A DNA stretch of 64,000 nt from Nodularia sphaerocarpa UHCC 0038 (GTDB lineage Bacteria; Cyanobacteriota; Cyanobacteriia; Cyanobacteriales; Nostocaceae), in the NCBI RefSeq assembly GCF_022376295.1, contig NZ_CP060140.1, positions 372,001 through 436,000 on the forward strand, read 5' to 3'. Position numbers and translations under genes: made by a program. Below, one piece after another: positions 18,884 through 27,901 of this stretch. Numbering within the stretch: the first letter of the stretch is position 1; every line of letters starts with the position of its first letter. The notes under the pieces are model-generated. The model searched no databases. It worked only from the letters and a program-made list of their open reading frames with translations, and was not told the origin of the DNA.

Positions 18884-19357
18884 TTATGCAATATTTGGAG
18901 GTATCTGTTTACCCGGTTGCTGTTGTTTTATCTGTTGCTGCAAGAGATTAAGCAATTCTGAACGTAGAATTTCACGGGTATGAGTGGTCTGACCCGGCGT
19001 TTCCAAAAAAATGATACTATCTACGGGTTCTAATGCCACCAATTGGAACAAAATATGGGTGACGGGAACAATTTTAGCCAGCATTTGAGGGTCAAGCCCA
19101 GCAGGTGAAACTAGGGAGACATCCTGTATGGTAGGAAAAGCGTAGATAACACGCCTTTCCAATCCTGGATTTGCCCGATTGCTCAATGTAGTTAAAACCC
19201 AGCTTTTTTCTGAATTCTGAAGAATATAGTACTGGGAATGGCGTAATTTTTTAGTGATCGAGATCAATACAGGAGCAATTGCTGAAACAAGATGTGGTGT
19301 TAAGCCATCGCGGGGTGCATTATTAATCAGCAATTCAATTTGTGTTTTTAAATCCAT
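18884..19357 (-). CDS. Conserved cyanobacterial protein of unknown function
   Basis: 157 soluble residues without signal peptide, membrane span or recognisable catalytic motif. The sequence alternates helix and strand (SQYYILQN, SWVLTTLSN, RRVIYAFPT), ends in a helix and a polyglutamine-rich tail (QQQIKQQQ), and looks like a small alpha/beta domain. It lies between sds and hetZ, a position I recall as kept in other Nostocales, transcribed away from hetZ with a 200-bp divergent spacer. Confidence 0.7.
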   Translation of the reverse strand: MDLKTQIELLINNAPRDGLTPHLVSAIAPVLISITKKLRHSQYYILQNSEKSWVLTTLSNRANPGLERRVIYAFPTIQDVSLVSPAGLDPQMLAKIVPVTHILFQLVALEPVDSIIFLETPGQTTHTREILRSELLNLLQQQIKQQQPGKQIPPNIA

Positions 19358-19559
19358 AATGACTTGTAAACGACTCGATGGGTAATGGCAAAAGCATCTA
19401 TCAAATTGTGAACTATCCCATCAATGGGAACAATAAGAATAGGCAAATCCGAATTACTGGACTAGCCTGCGTTTAGCTTATACGCAATCTCAACAGCCAA
19501 CACCCTCAGTCGTCACAGGTTTTACTTAAGTATTTTAGGGTCTTTTGAAAACCGAGACT

Positions 19560-20780
19560 ATGAATTCAACCGCAACCGCAACAATTCCCACCACAACAGT
19601 TCCCACCCCAACCGTTCAGGGAGAAAATTCTATCGGCGTTGAGGGAACATTTCAACTCCTATACAAAGAGCTTCAGGAATCAACTAAAGCTTCTAAGCAG
19701 AATTGCGATGATGTAGCTACAAGAATTACCACCGAAGTATACCGGATTTGCCAAGAAAGTAAACGGATCCAGGCTTCGGGTGATGTGCAGAGGGAGGCTA
19801 TTTCCCTAGCCAGACATCGGCTGCAACAGTGTCTGAGGTACTATCAGTTGGGTTCTAGTCGGGGTAGGGTTGAGTTACACAGTACTCTGAGTGCAATTAT
19901 TTATCGCTACATTAATCCTCCTCAAAGGCAGTTGAGCTATCAAGGACGACTGACCATTATTGAAGATTTCCTCCAGGGTTTTTATCTGGAAGCTTTAAAT
20001 GCTTTCCGCCGGGAAAACCAAATGGGTCCGACTTATCGTCCGCAAACTTTGCTGGAATTGGCAGAGTACATGGCATTTACTGAGCGCTATGGTAAACGGC
20101 GCATTCCCTTGCCAGGGCGACAACAGCAGCTCATTATCCTGCGGGCGCAGACTTTTTCGCAACAGCAACCGCACGAAACCAGCGTAGATATCGAACAAGC
20201 CGCAGAAGGTAGTTCCAACGACAATGATGGTTCTTGGGAAGAACCAGCAGTACAGCAATTGCGTTCAGCAATGGCGATGCAGCCTGAACCTGAACTAGAA
20301 GAAGATACTCTGCGTTCGGTTGTGGTGACAGAATTAATGGATTATCTCGCACAACGGCAACAATCTGATTGTGCTGATTATTTCGCTCTCCGTCTTCAAG
20401 ATTTATCAACTCAGGAAATTGAGTCGATTTTGGGTTTAACTCCCCGTCAGCGCGACTACTTACAGCAACGCTTTAAATATCATCTGATTCGGTTTGCCTT
20501 GTTACACCGTTGGGAATTAGTTCACGAGTGGTTGGAAGCCTCACTGCACACTAATTTGGGTTTAACTCCGCAGCAATGGCAAGATTATACAGCGCAATTG
20601 GATGACAAGCAGCGCTCGTTACTGGAATTGAAACAAGAAGGACAGCCAGATGAAAAAATTGCCAAAATTTTAGGGTTGTCCACAGCGCAACTGCAAAAAC
20701 GGTGGTTTAAAATTCTGGAACAAGCATGGGAAATTCGTAACTCCCTAGTGTCCGGATCAAGTGCATCTACCCATGAATAG
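19560..20780 (+). CDS. hetZ: Heterocyst differentiation regulator HetZ
   Basis: DNA-binding regulator that acts early in heterocyst differentiation, alongside HetR and PatS/HetN signalling in Anabaena. 406 residues, close to the ~400 known for HetZ. A Thr/Ala/Pro-rich N-terminus is followed by an all-helical body (RHRLQQCLRYYQLGSSRGRVELHST is a typical segment), an acidic stretch at about 235-255, and C-terminal helix-turn-helix-like segments (LSTQEIESILGLTPRQRDYL; PDEKIAKILGLSTAQLQKRW). ATG at 19560 is preferred to the TTG at 19545. It overlaps patU5 by 8 bases, and the hetZ-patU5-patU3 order matches Anabaena. Confidence 0.92.
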   Translation: MNSTATATIPTTTVPTPTVQGENSIGVEGTFQLLYKELQESTKASKQNCDDVATRITTEVYRICQESKRIQASGDVQREAISLARHRLQQCLRYYQLGSSRGRVELHSTLSAIIYRYINPPQRQLSYQGRLTIIEDFLQGFYLEALNAFRRENQMGPTYRPQTLLELAEYMAFTERYGKRRIPLPGRQQQLIILRAQTFSQQQPHETSVDIEQAAEGSSNDNDGSWEEPAVQQLRSAMAMQPEPELEEDTLRSVVVTELMDYLAQRQQSDCADYFALRLQDLSTQEIESILGLTPRQRDYLQQRFKYHLIRFALLHRWELVHEWLEASLHTNLGLTPQQWQDYTAQLDDKQRSLLELKQEGQPDEKIAKILGLSTAQLQKRWFKILEQAWEIRNSLVSGSSASTHE

Positions 20781-20931
20781 TGACTCAGAATCCTTACAAA
20801 CCGATTTACTCGATTGGTTGTTGGCAGATAAAGCTAACACCAACGAGCCTAAATTGGTCAAGTGTGAGGAAATTGACGGGGTAGACGATCCTCTCAAGGA
20901 GGTAGCGGCCTTTACAGGCAGTGAGCCATAA
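20773..20931 (+). CDS. patU5: Heterocyst pattern protein PatU, 5' part (PatU5)
   Basis: A 52-residue acidic protein (begins MNSDSESLQTDLLDWLLADK) whose ATG overlaps the hetZ stop by 8 bases, indicating translational coupling. In Nostoc punctiforme patU is one gene; in Anabaena PCC 7120 it is split into patU5 and patU3. Here the TAA at 20929-20931 is the only thing separating it from patU3, which continues in the same frame. It is too short for most gene finders. Confidence 0.8.
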   Translation: MNSDSESLQTDLLDWLLADKANTNEPKLVKCEEIDGVDDPLKEVAAFTGSEP

Positions 20932-20940
20932 TTGGGAGGA

Positions 20941-21753
20941 ATGCCCCAAACCTTTCAATTGGGAGAAATTCCTACTGTGCAAGAACGTTTCCAAGCCGTC
21001 CTCAAGCGTCGGTTACAAATCGAAGTAGAAAACCAGCCTCCTTTATTTCCTTGGGAGTCTGAATTAGTAGAGTATCCAGAATGTTTGGCAGAGCGATCGC
21101 CCGCTTTAAGTCCCAACTGGGGATGGATAGCACAGCAGTCAAAGTTGAATCTGCCCATACCCTTACCAGAGAAAGTTTTCCAAGAATTATTGGCAAAATG
21201 TCAAGGGTTGATCACATCTTCGCTACCTCTAGGGGCAAAACTAGTTCAGGTAGTTGAGGGCTTTTTCCCCAATGAGTCACAGACAATTAATGATTTAGCC
21301 GGATTGGTGCTGAGAAGCACCTATCGGTCTGTGAATACTCTTGATACAATGCCTAAAATGCAGGACGATTACTCAGATTTACAACCACCTCAGCAGATGG
21401 CATTGTCATTACTAGCAGCTAAACAATTGCTGGATAATTTGACTTTACCAGTGTCTTCAGCCAATCGGGTGGTAGAACGACAATGGCTCACCAGCGCTGG
21501 TACTCTGACTTTGAGGGTAGAATACCAGTCTCAAGATCATCTGACGCAGTTGAGAGTTAATTGTGAGTTACCATCTCCAGGTATTTTAAAATTACAAGGA
21601 AATGGCAACCAAGCAGTAGCAAAGTCTGCAACTCCGGGAAATTTGAGTGTAGAATTATACTGTGATCAATTAATTCCCATTTATACTCTGGAAGTTGATT
21701 TTCCCGAACTAGACCAACAGCCTTTGCTGTTTGTGATCAATCCCACGATTTAG
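20941..21753 (+). CDS. patU3: Heterocyst pattern protein PatU, 3' part (PatU3)
   Basis: About 270 residues, mixed helix N-terminal and beta-rich C-terminal halves, no membrane span. Identification rests on position after hetZ and patU5 and on overall resemblance to PatU3, which interacts with HetZ in Anabaena. The start is uncertain: ATG at 20941 has a GGGAGG box almost touching it, and TTG at 20932, the codon directly after the patU5 stop, is also in frame. Readthrough of that stop would give a ~326-residue full-length PatU. Confidence 0.85.
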   Translation: MPQTFQLGEIPTVQERFQAVLKRRLQIEVENQPPLFPWESELVEYPECLAERSPALSPNWGWIAQQSKLNLPIPLPEKVFQELLAKCQGLITSSLPLGAKLVQVVEGFFPNESQTINDLAGLVLRSTYRSVNTLDTMPKMQDDYSDLQPPQQMALSLLAAKQLLDNLTLPVSSANRVVERQWLTSAGTLTLRVEYQSQDHLTQLRVNCELPSPGILKLQGNGNQAVAKSATPGNLSVELYCDQLIPIYTLEVDFPELDQQPLLFVINPTI

Positions 21754-22183
21754 TTGAGATGACGACTGTTATCGTTTTAGGTTGATTGGCTCCGATATAT
21801 CAGATGATTATCGTGGTCTAAATCTTATCCTTTAGTAACAATCGGTCATTAGGGTTTCTACTTTATTCACAAGCGGTCATTAGTTTTTATCCGAAAACCG
21901 CAGCAAAAATGACATAAGTGTAAAATACTAAAACGGACATAGCTTGCCTTCGGTGAGTTAATGTTTTTTTTAGAGGCACTCGGGTGAAAAATCACGCAGG
22001 AGTAAGCAGAATAGTCATACCAATTTGTAATTCCTAATTTCTAATTAAAAATGTCAGACTCAATCTGGGTTCCCGCATGATTGTCTCTGTCGATTTTTTT
22101 TTCAAATTGGTATCAGTTTATTCCCAATTATTCCCAAACATTGTGTCTATAGCATCTACAACATCCCTTTGTTTATATTCTCA
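21754..22183. other. Intergenic region with a short inverted-repeat element
   Basis: 430 bases without a gene. CGGTCATTAG occurs twice (about 21843 and 21874). An element at 22017-22113 is bounded by ATACCAATTTG and CAAATTGGTAT, a MITE-like arrangement common in Nostoc intergenic DNA. Confidence 0.5.
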
Positions 22184-24505
22184 ATGTTTAACTTATCTAG
22201 GATCAATCAGGTTCGGCTTCTACCTATAGGTCGTTACTGGCGAAAAAATGTCCGGGGATCAGCATCAAAGGAAGTGGAAGATGCAATTTCTTTACGGGTA
22301 CTAGTGCTAGCGTTGGTAATTGTGGGAGTTATGGCAACTGACATTGCTGCCTCGACTCAATTCAGTCTCTGGGCTGTGCCGTTAAGTATAGTCGGTACGG
22401 GCTGGAGTTATTACAGTCGCCGCAGTGCTAATATTCCAGTTAAGTTCTGCATCGCCATCGGAATGTTAATTACACTAGTTGCTTTCTTTGGGCGGTTGGT
22501 GGGAGAGTTGAACGATACGCGATTGGCTTTGGCAGAGTTATTAATTCAACTGCAAATACTCCACAGCTTTGATATGCCCCGGCGCAAAAGCTTGGGCTAT
22601 TCCATAGTTATAGGGTTGATTTTATTAGGTGTGGCAGCAACACTCAGCCAAACTCTGGCTTTTGCCCCAATGTTGCTGTTATTTCTGGCGATCGCCTTGC
22701 CGACTTTAGTATTAAACTATCGCTCACAGATCGGCATTCAGCAATTAAAAATAAAAAATAAAAAGTTCGATCAGCAGAATTCTTCAATTTTAAATTTAAA
22801 ATTCTTAACTTTCAATTTTTTGCTGGTTGTCGGGCTTGGTCTGGCAATTTTTGCAGTTTTACCGCGATTCCCAGGCTATCAGCTGCGGAATTTTCCGGTC
22901 AGCGCCCCGATTAATGTCCAGGATGATTTTACAGGTCGGAGGATTATTAATCCTGGTTATGTCCGTGAAGGTAGGGGCAGTGATCAAGGTACTGGGAGTG
23001 GCGATGGACAAAGCCAAACAGGTGAACCAGGCAATGTTGATAATAACTTTTATTACGGTTTTAATAGCCAGATGAACCAGAACCTGCGGGGAGAAATGAC
23101 ACCCAAGGTAGTGATGCGGGTGCGATCGCAGGTTGAAGGATTTTGGCGAGTTTTGGCATTTGACCGCTACACCGGGAAAGGATGGGAGATTTCCCGCAAT
23201 GATGACGTTGCTACCCACAGGCGATCAGCTTGGTCATACCAAATTCGTCTGCCTTTACCACTATTTATTGGTCGTAGTCGAGAAGTAGTGCAAACTTACA
23301 CAGTGGTGTCAGATTTGCCTAACTTGATTCCGGCTATGTCTCATCCCAAAGAAGTCTATTATCCCGCCGCGGTTATTGCTGTTGATCAAGAAAATGGTCT
23401 GCGATCGCCTGTAGGATTATCAGAAGGATTGACCTACACTGTGGTTTCGCAAGTACCATACCGCGATCGCACTTTATTAGGACAGGCTTCTACTAAATAT
23501 CCCCCGGAAATTAAAAATTATTATTTACAAACTCCCACGGAAATTACCGAAAAAGTTCGCCAACGGACTGAAGAAATCCTGAATAATTACAACCAAGAAC
23601 GCATAGCCAATTCTGCTAAAACCCTAGATTCACCTTATGAAAAAGCTCTCTATCTAGCGCAGTACCTCAAACAAAACTACTCTATTCCCGAAAATCCTTT
23701 AGGACTGCCTTTTTTGAGCGAAGACGAAGACTTGGTAGAAGCTTTTTTGTTCAAACACAAAGGCGGCTATCCCGACCACTTTTCCACAGTTCTCACGGTG
23801 ATGCTGCGTTCTATTGGTATCCCGTCCAGATTGGTAGCTGGTTTTAGTCCAGGAGAGTTCAATCCATTTACGGGGATGTACGTTGTCCGCAACACAGATG
23901 CGTACGCGATGACAGAAGTTTATTTCCCTCGATATGGCTGGTTTGCTTTTGACCCCATTCCCAATCATCCTTTGATTCCTCCTTCTATTGAGGATATTCA
24001 AACTTTTAGTGTGTTGCGGCAGTTTTGGCAATGGGTAGCCAGTTGGTTACCAACACCTGTGAAAGGATTTTTCAATACCTTGTTTGGGATCATATTTAGC
24101 TGGTTAATTAGAGCGATCGCTTGGTTTTTGGCTTTATTCTTTCAAGGTTGGCTAGGTGTATTAACTGGCTTAATATTGGCAACAACCACAGCATTTTTTG
24201 CTTGGCTAGGTTGGGGACAGTGGCGAGAATGGTTGAAACGTCGTTGGTTGAAAAAATTACCACCGATGGAAAATCTATATCAGCAAATGCTCCTATGGTT
24301 AGCTGAAAAAGGTTTGGGTAAGCATCCAGCACAGACACCCCTAGAATATGCCAGCGTATCACACCAGCATCACCCCCCAGCAACGGCTCAGGTAATAGAT
24401 GAAATTTCCCAAGCTTATGTAGACTGGCGTTATGGTGGTCATTCACCTAACTTGAATCAACTGCGACAAAAATGGCAAGAACTGAAAAAGACAACTAAAT
24501 ATTGA
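22184..24505 (+). CDS. Membrane transglutaminase-like protein (TgpA-type) lacking catalytic residues
   Basis: 773 residues: an N-terminal block of about six to seven membrane helices (DUF3488-like, to about 230), an extracytoplasmic region with a transglutaminase-like domain at about 470-600, one or two further spans near 635-680 and a C-terminal cytoplasmic DUF4129-like tail. In active members the triad reads Cys (GYCEHF), His (HAW), Asp (FDP). Here the first motif is GGYPDHF with P530, the second is DAYAMTEVYF with Y574, and only D590 in FDPIP is kept, so transglutaminase or protease chemistry is unlikely. ATG at 22184 is preferred to TTG at 22169. Confidence 0.85.
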   Translation: MFNLSRINQVRLLPIGRYWRKNVRGSASKEVEDAISLRVLVLALVIVGVMATDIAASTQFSLWAVPLSIVGTGWSYYSRRSANIPVKFCIAIGMLITLVAFFGRLVGELNDTRLALAELLIQLQILHSFDMPRRKSLGYSIVIGLILLGVAATLSQTLAFAPMLLLFLAIALPTLVLNYRSQIGIQQLKIKNKKFDQQNSSILNLKFLTFNFLLVVGLGLAIFAVLPRFPGYQLRNFPVSAPINVQDDFTGRRIINPGYVREGRGSDQGTGSGDGQSQTGEPGNVDNNFYYGFNSQMNQNLRGEMTPKVVMRVRSQVEGFWRVLAFDRYTGKGWEISRNDDVATHRRSAWSYQIRLPLPLFIGRSREVVQTYTVVSDLPNLIPAMSHPKEVYYPAAVIAVDQENGLRSPVGLSEGLTYTVVSQVPYRDRTLLGQASTKYPPEIKNYYLQTPTEITEKVRQRTEEILNNYNQERIANSAKTLDSPYEKALYLAQYLKQNYSIPENPLGLPFLSEDEDLVEAFLFKHKGGYPDHFSTVLTVMLRSIGIPSRLVAGFSPGEFNPFTGMYVVRNTDAYAMTEVYFPRYGWFAFDPIPNHPLIPPSIEDIQTFSVLRQFWQWVASWLPTPVKGFFNTLFGIIFSWLIRAIAWFLALFFQGWLGVLTGLILATTTAFFAWLGWGQWREWLKRRWLKKLPPMENLYQQMLLWLAEKGLGKHPAQTPLEYASVSHQHHPPATAQVIDEISQAYVDWRYGGHSPNLNQLRQKWQELKKTTKY

Positions 24506-24522
24506 GTCTTCTTTGTGCCTTT

Positions 24523-24566
24523 GTGTCTTGGTGGTAAAAAAAGAATTGTATTAACCACCAAGACAC
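24523..24566. terminator. Bidirectional terminator hairpin
   Basis: A 13-bp perfect stem GTGTCTTGGTGGT (24523-24535) with ACCACCAAGACAC (24554-24566); loop A-rich at its left. It lies between the converging transglutaminase-like gene and rnc. The stem sequence resembles the common cyanobacterial CCACCAAGACACCAA repeat. Confidence 0.65.
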
Positions 24567-24569
24567 CAA

Positions 24570-25250
24570 CTAAATTAAACCCTGTTTTTTGAGATTAGAT
24601 AAGGCATTTTCCGCAGATCGTTTTTCAGCCTCCTTCTTACCACGAGCTTTTCCTTCTCCGTAAAGCTGATTACCAACCCAAACCTGAGCCAGATATTCTG
24701 GAGCATGATCCTCGCCTCCGATGCGTTCGGTATGATACTTGGGTAGTACAGATCCAAATTTTGCCTGTACCCACTCTTGGAATCGATTTTTTGAATCGAC
24801 AGTAGAACGGATTTCCATAATCGCTTCGGGGACAGAGTTAAATAAATCTTCAAGAATGGGACGAATTTTTTCAATATTGCGATCGCAATCTAAATAATAC
24901 GCTCCCACCACTGATTCAAAGGCGCTACTCAATAAATTGGGACTTTGAAACCCGCCATCCTGAATCGCTCCTCTTCCCAAGCGCATTTTGAAATCTAAAC
25001 CGACTTCAATCGCAAATTTAGCCAGTTGCTTCTCATCAACTAATGCCGATCTGCGGCGAGTCATTTGATCTTCTGCCATATCTGGATAGCGTGTATAAAG
25101 ATACTCCCCACTGATAAAAGTCAGTAAGGCATCACCTAAAAACTCCAAGCGCTCATTATGCTTTTCCCCAGGATTTTCGTTGACAAAGGAACGGTGAGTC
25201 AACGCTTGTCGCAAAAGCTTTTCGTTGTGAAAATTTAACAATTGATTCAT
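24570..25250 (-). CDS. rnc: Ribonuclease III
   Basis: Double-strand-specific endoribonuclease for rRNA and mRNA processing. 226 residues from the ATG at 25250 (a TTG at 25283 would add 11). The signature HNERLEFLGDALL, with the metal-binding Glu and Asp, lies near residues 32-44, a second acidic site is in SAFESVVGAYYLD, and the C-terminal dsRNA-binding domain starts near NRFQEWVQAKFG and ends with KKEAEKRSAENALSNL. Complete catalytic set. Heterocystous cyanobacteria often have more than one RNase III gene. Confidence 0.95.
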   Translation of the reverse strand: MNQLLNFHNEKLLRQALTHRSFVNENPGEKHNERLEFLGDALLTFISGEYLYTRYPDMAEDQMTRRRSALVDEKQLAKFAIEVGLDFKMRLGRGAIQDGGFQSPNLLSSAFESVVGAYYLDCDRNIEKIRPILEDLFNSVPEAIMEIRSTVDSKNRFQEWVQAKFGSVLPKYHTERIGGEDHAPEYLAQVWVGNQLYGEGKARGKKEAEKRSAENALSNLKKQGLI

Positions 25251-25953
25251 TTCTTTTCTGTATCTATTTATTTGGTGAAGCAATATCAGAAGATCAATGT
25301 ATACCTACATCTAGAATTTCAGACAAATCTGAAAGATTCAATTAGCAACGGTTATCGTCTCAAACCTCGCAGAACCTTTGAGGCTTGAATCAGCGCAAAG
25401 TTACTAACTTCATATAGCACCATTCAAATACAAATCTTCAGACAACAAACTTAAAACACGCTGTGGCTTTTTTAGCTTCTGAATAATCTTCTAGGATTGG
25501 TGCTAGACCAAGGCAATAACTTTGCGCCGAGCCAAGCTTTAAAGGTTCTGCTCATGAGACAAAAACCCAAGCATCAAGCTTGTTTGTGATCTCTGTAGCT
25601 GCTTTGATGTAAACTATTACACTGTTCTGATATTCTTGTCAAGACTAATTGGTTAAAAACAATATGTGCTGATTACAGTCTTTAGACTGAAGAAATTTAT
25701 CCCTACATCCAGCTTTAATCTAAATTTAACGTAAAATAAATTTACTCAATTAATTAGATTGTATTTTTTAAATTCCGCATACATCCTGGGGCATATTTTA
25801 ATAATATACAGCTATTTAGCAGCTAAAATAACCATTTGTCATTTAAAAACTCAGTTTTGCTAAACGTAAAGCGTTGTAACTCCCATTTTTTGGCTATAAC
25901 ATGGAATAATTACCTTACAAGCTCATCACACCACATTTGGTGTTAGTTTTTTT
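25251..25953. other. Intergenic region between rnc and remA-like gene
   Basis: About 700 bases. Besides the long inverted repeat at 25357-25560 it is unique AT-rich DNA; the last 150 bases (very AT-rich, with TATAACATGG near 25893-25902) presumably hold the promoter of the remA-like gene. No frame supports a gene. Confidence 0.4.
25357..25560. repeat. Long imperfect inverted repeat of unknown nature
   Basis: The left arm (about 25357-25405) begins GTCTCA, contains GCAGAACCTTTGAGGCTTG and ends GCGCAAAGTTACT. The right arm (about 25515-25560) is its imperfect reverse complement (AATAACTTTGCGCCGAGCC, AAAGGTTCTGC, TGAGAC). The interior also pairs in part. It could be an old MITE or a structured RNA. 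Confidence 0.6.
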
Positions 25954-26220
25954 ATGGAAATACAATTAATCAACATTGGTTTCGGTAACATCGTGTCTGC
26001 CAACCGAGTAGTTGCCATCGTTAGTCCAGAATCCGCCCCCATTAAACGGATTATTACCGATGCACGGGACAGAGGTCAACTAGTGGATGCAACTTACGGA
26101 CGCCGGACAAGGGCTGTAATTATCACTGATTCCAGCCACGTAATTCTTTCGGCGATTCAACCGGAAACAGTAGCGAATCGGTTTGTGATATCCCGCGAGC
26201 ATCACACTGTCGAAAACTGA
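25954..26220 (+). CDS. RemA-like DNA-binding regulator (DUF370)
   Basis: 88 residues matching the DUF370/RemA family: INIGFGNIVSANRVVAIVSP, then IKRIITDARDRGQLVDATYGRRTRAVI and IITDSSHVILSAIQPET. In Bacillus RemA is a ring-forming DNA-binding activator of biofilm matrix genes; in cyanobacteria a related protein has been proposed as a regulator, but its targets are not known to me. It lies just upstream of gmk, the same remA-gmk neighbourhood seen in Firmicutes, although here a 380-bp repeat-filled gap separates the two. Confidence 0.88.
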   Translation: MEIQLINIGFGNIVSANRVVAIVSPESAPIKRIITDARDRGQLVDATYGRRTRAVIITDSSHVILSAIQPETVANRFVISREHHTVEN

Positions 26221-26597
26221 TTTAAAATAGGTCAAGCAATTTTGGATTTTAGATTTGCAATTTTAGATTGACTGCACCAACCAGGGGATATACCTTGGGG
26301 ATTTTAGATTGACGTTAGCGTACTTCAGCAGCGCCGCGAGTTTTTTAGATTTGAGAGTAGGCATAGCAGCCTTGCTCAAACCTCAAAAAACCAATTCCAT
26401 TATCCAAAATCCAAAATCTAAAATTGGTACGGTCGATAACCCTACCCCTATTTGCACCAGATGGGCAGTACGATATGAATTAGACAAGTTTTCTGTCACC
26501 CGTGCTACAAATTCGTTGGTCTAAAGTTTCTCTGATAACGAAAACACAGCTAATGACTCATGAATAATGTCTAAAAATTAATTCACAGTTTGAACGG
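26221..26597. repeat. Dispersed composite repeat, inverted copy of the 16312 element
   Basis: From about 26228 to 26440 the sequence is the reverse complement of a sibling of the element at 16312-16596: it ends with CTAAAATTGGTACGGTC and includes AGCAGCCTTG and GCAGCGCCGCGAG. The 71-codon frame at 26309 is repeat sequence. The rest of the gap should hold the gmk promoter. Confidence 0.65.
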
Positions 26598-27197
26598 ATG
26601 ATGCAAGTTTTACCGATCCAGAGTGATGCTCCCACCAAAGAAAGCCCCTGTCCAGGTAGGCTCATTGTTTTAACTGGCCCCAGTGGGGTCGGTAAAGGCA
26701 CTTTAATGCAAGAGATGTTAAAACGTCATCCAGAACTTTACTATTCTGTATCCGTGACGACTCGTTCTCCTCGTCCAGGAGAAATTAACGGCGAAAATTA
26801 TTACTTTATTAGCCGCAGTAAGTTTGAACAATTAGTGGAGCAAGGTGAATTCTTGGAGTGGGCAGAATTTGCTGGTAATTATTACGGTACTCCCCGTGAA
26901 GCTGTGCTTAACCAAGTTCAATCCGGCAAATTGGTGGTGCTGGAAATTGAGCTAGAAGGAGCAAGACAAATCCGGGCTTCCTTCCCTAGCGCTTTGAGCA
27001 TTTTTATTTTACCGCCTTCCTTGAATGAATTAGAGAGCCGGATACGTGGCCGCGCCCAAGATTCTGAAGAAGCGATCGCTCGTCGCCTATACCGCGCCCA
27101 AGCCGAAATCCAAGCCGCAGACGAATTTGATGTTCAAATCGTTAATGACGATTTAGAAACCGCTCTCCAAGGCATAGAAGCCACTTTATTTGGATAG
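26598..27197 (+). CDS. gmk: Guanylate kinase
   Basis: Phosphorylates GMP to GDP with ATP. 199 residues: P-loop GPSGVGKGT near 28-36, the GMP-binding SVTTRSPRPGEINGENYYF and EFAGNYYGTP segments, and the lid region RIRGRAQDSEEAIARRL. Typical length with about 20 extra N-terminal residues. ATG at 26598 and the next codon ATG are both usable. It follows the remA-like gene on the same strand. Confidence 0.97.
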   Translation: MMQVLPIQSDAPTKESPCPGRLIVLTGPSGVGKGTLMQEMLKRHPELYYSVSVTTRSPRPGEINGENYYFISRSKFEQLVEQGEFLEWAEFAGNYYGTPREAVLNQVQSGKLVVLEIELEGARQIRASFPSALSIFILPPSLNELESRIRGRAQDSEEAIARRLYRAQAEIQAADEFDVQIVNDDLETALQGIEATLFG

Positions 27198-27379
27198 TAA
27201 AAACTCTTTGATACCAAGCATTTTTTACACCAAACTAAAAAAGAAGACACAGAAAAACAACCCAGGTTTTCCCCTGGGTCCTGGCAATAAAAAATAGGAC
27301 ATTAGGCATGGGTAATACTAAAACGTAATTTAAAATTAGCTATTACCAATGCCCAATGCCTAATTCTCAAAAAATTAAA

Positions 27380-27901
27380 TTAACCCAATAGAGCTTGAAT
27401 CAGTCCCAAATTGCTAGTCAAGAAATAAGCGACTACTGCGCCACCAATGCCACCAATCAAGAAAGAACTGGCAAAATTATTCCAGCTTTCTTTGGAGTTA
27501 AAAGCGTCTACTGGTGGGTTGGGAACAGTTACACTGGCAAGTGCTTTGGCGGGATTGCTATTAGCATACAAAGATAGGCAGGCAGTGAGAATCACAACCA
27601 AACCGATTGCTGCCAGTAAACCAGCTAAATTGGCATTAGTTGCATTACGTAGAGGTCCCAATTTAGCGAAAGGCCCAAATAGCAAGTAACCATGAGCCAT
27701 GCCCACTTCTAAGCCACGTCTAGAAGGATTGAGACCTTGACGATAGGCGGGCAAGTTATTGATGAACCACTTAATCAATGGAGAGGAATTAATCGGGGTT
27801 TCTAGGTTTCCTTGCTGAGGATCACGACCTGCTGGAGAAACAACTTCACGATTTCTAGGATCGCTGGGGCGATTTTTCGATGAATTTACTGCTTGCGCCA
27901 T
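27380..27901 (-). CDS. psaL: Photosystem I reaction centre subunit XI (PsaL)
   Basis: Thylakoid membrane subunit that holds PSI trimers or tetramers together. 173 residues: a hydrophilic N-terminus ending in the conserved TPINSSPLIKWFINNLPAYR, then GLEVGMAHGYLLFGPFAKLGPLR, and membrane helices at about 90-112 and 143-165, ending with LTSNLGLIQALLG. The loop containing the NPPVDAFNSKESW segment is characteristic of heterocystous strains, whose PSI often forms tetramers. Downstream gene of the psaF-psaJ-psaL series. Confidence 0.96.
   Translation of the reverse strand: MAQAVNSSKNRPSDPRNREVVSPAGRDPQQGNLETPINSSPLIKWFINNLPAYRQGLNPSRRGLEVGMAHGYLLFGPFAKLGPLRNATNANLAGLLAAIGLVVILTACLSLYANSNPAKALASVTVPNPPVDAFNSKESWNNFASSFLIGGIGGAVVAYFLTSNLGLIQALLG

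Noticed and set aside
22184..24505. The transglutaminase-like protein as the missing lasso B2 peptidase
   Set aside because: It is 30 kb away, a different membrane-bound family, and lacks the catalytic Cys and His.
26309..26524. 71-aa ORF upstream of gmk
   Set aside because: Almost all of it is the inverted copy of the composite repeat seen at 16312.
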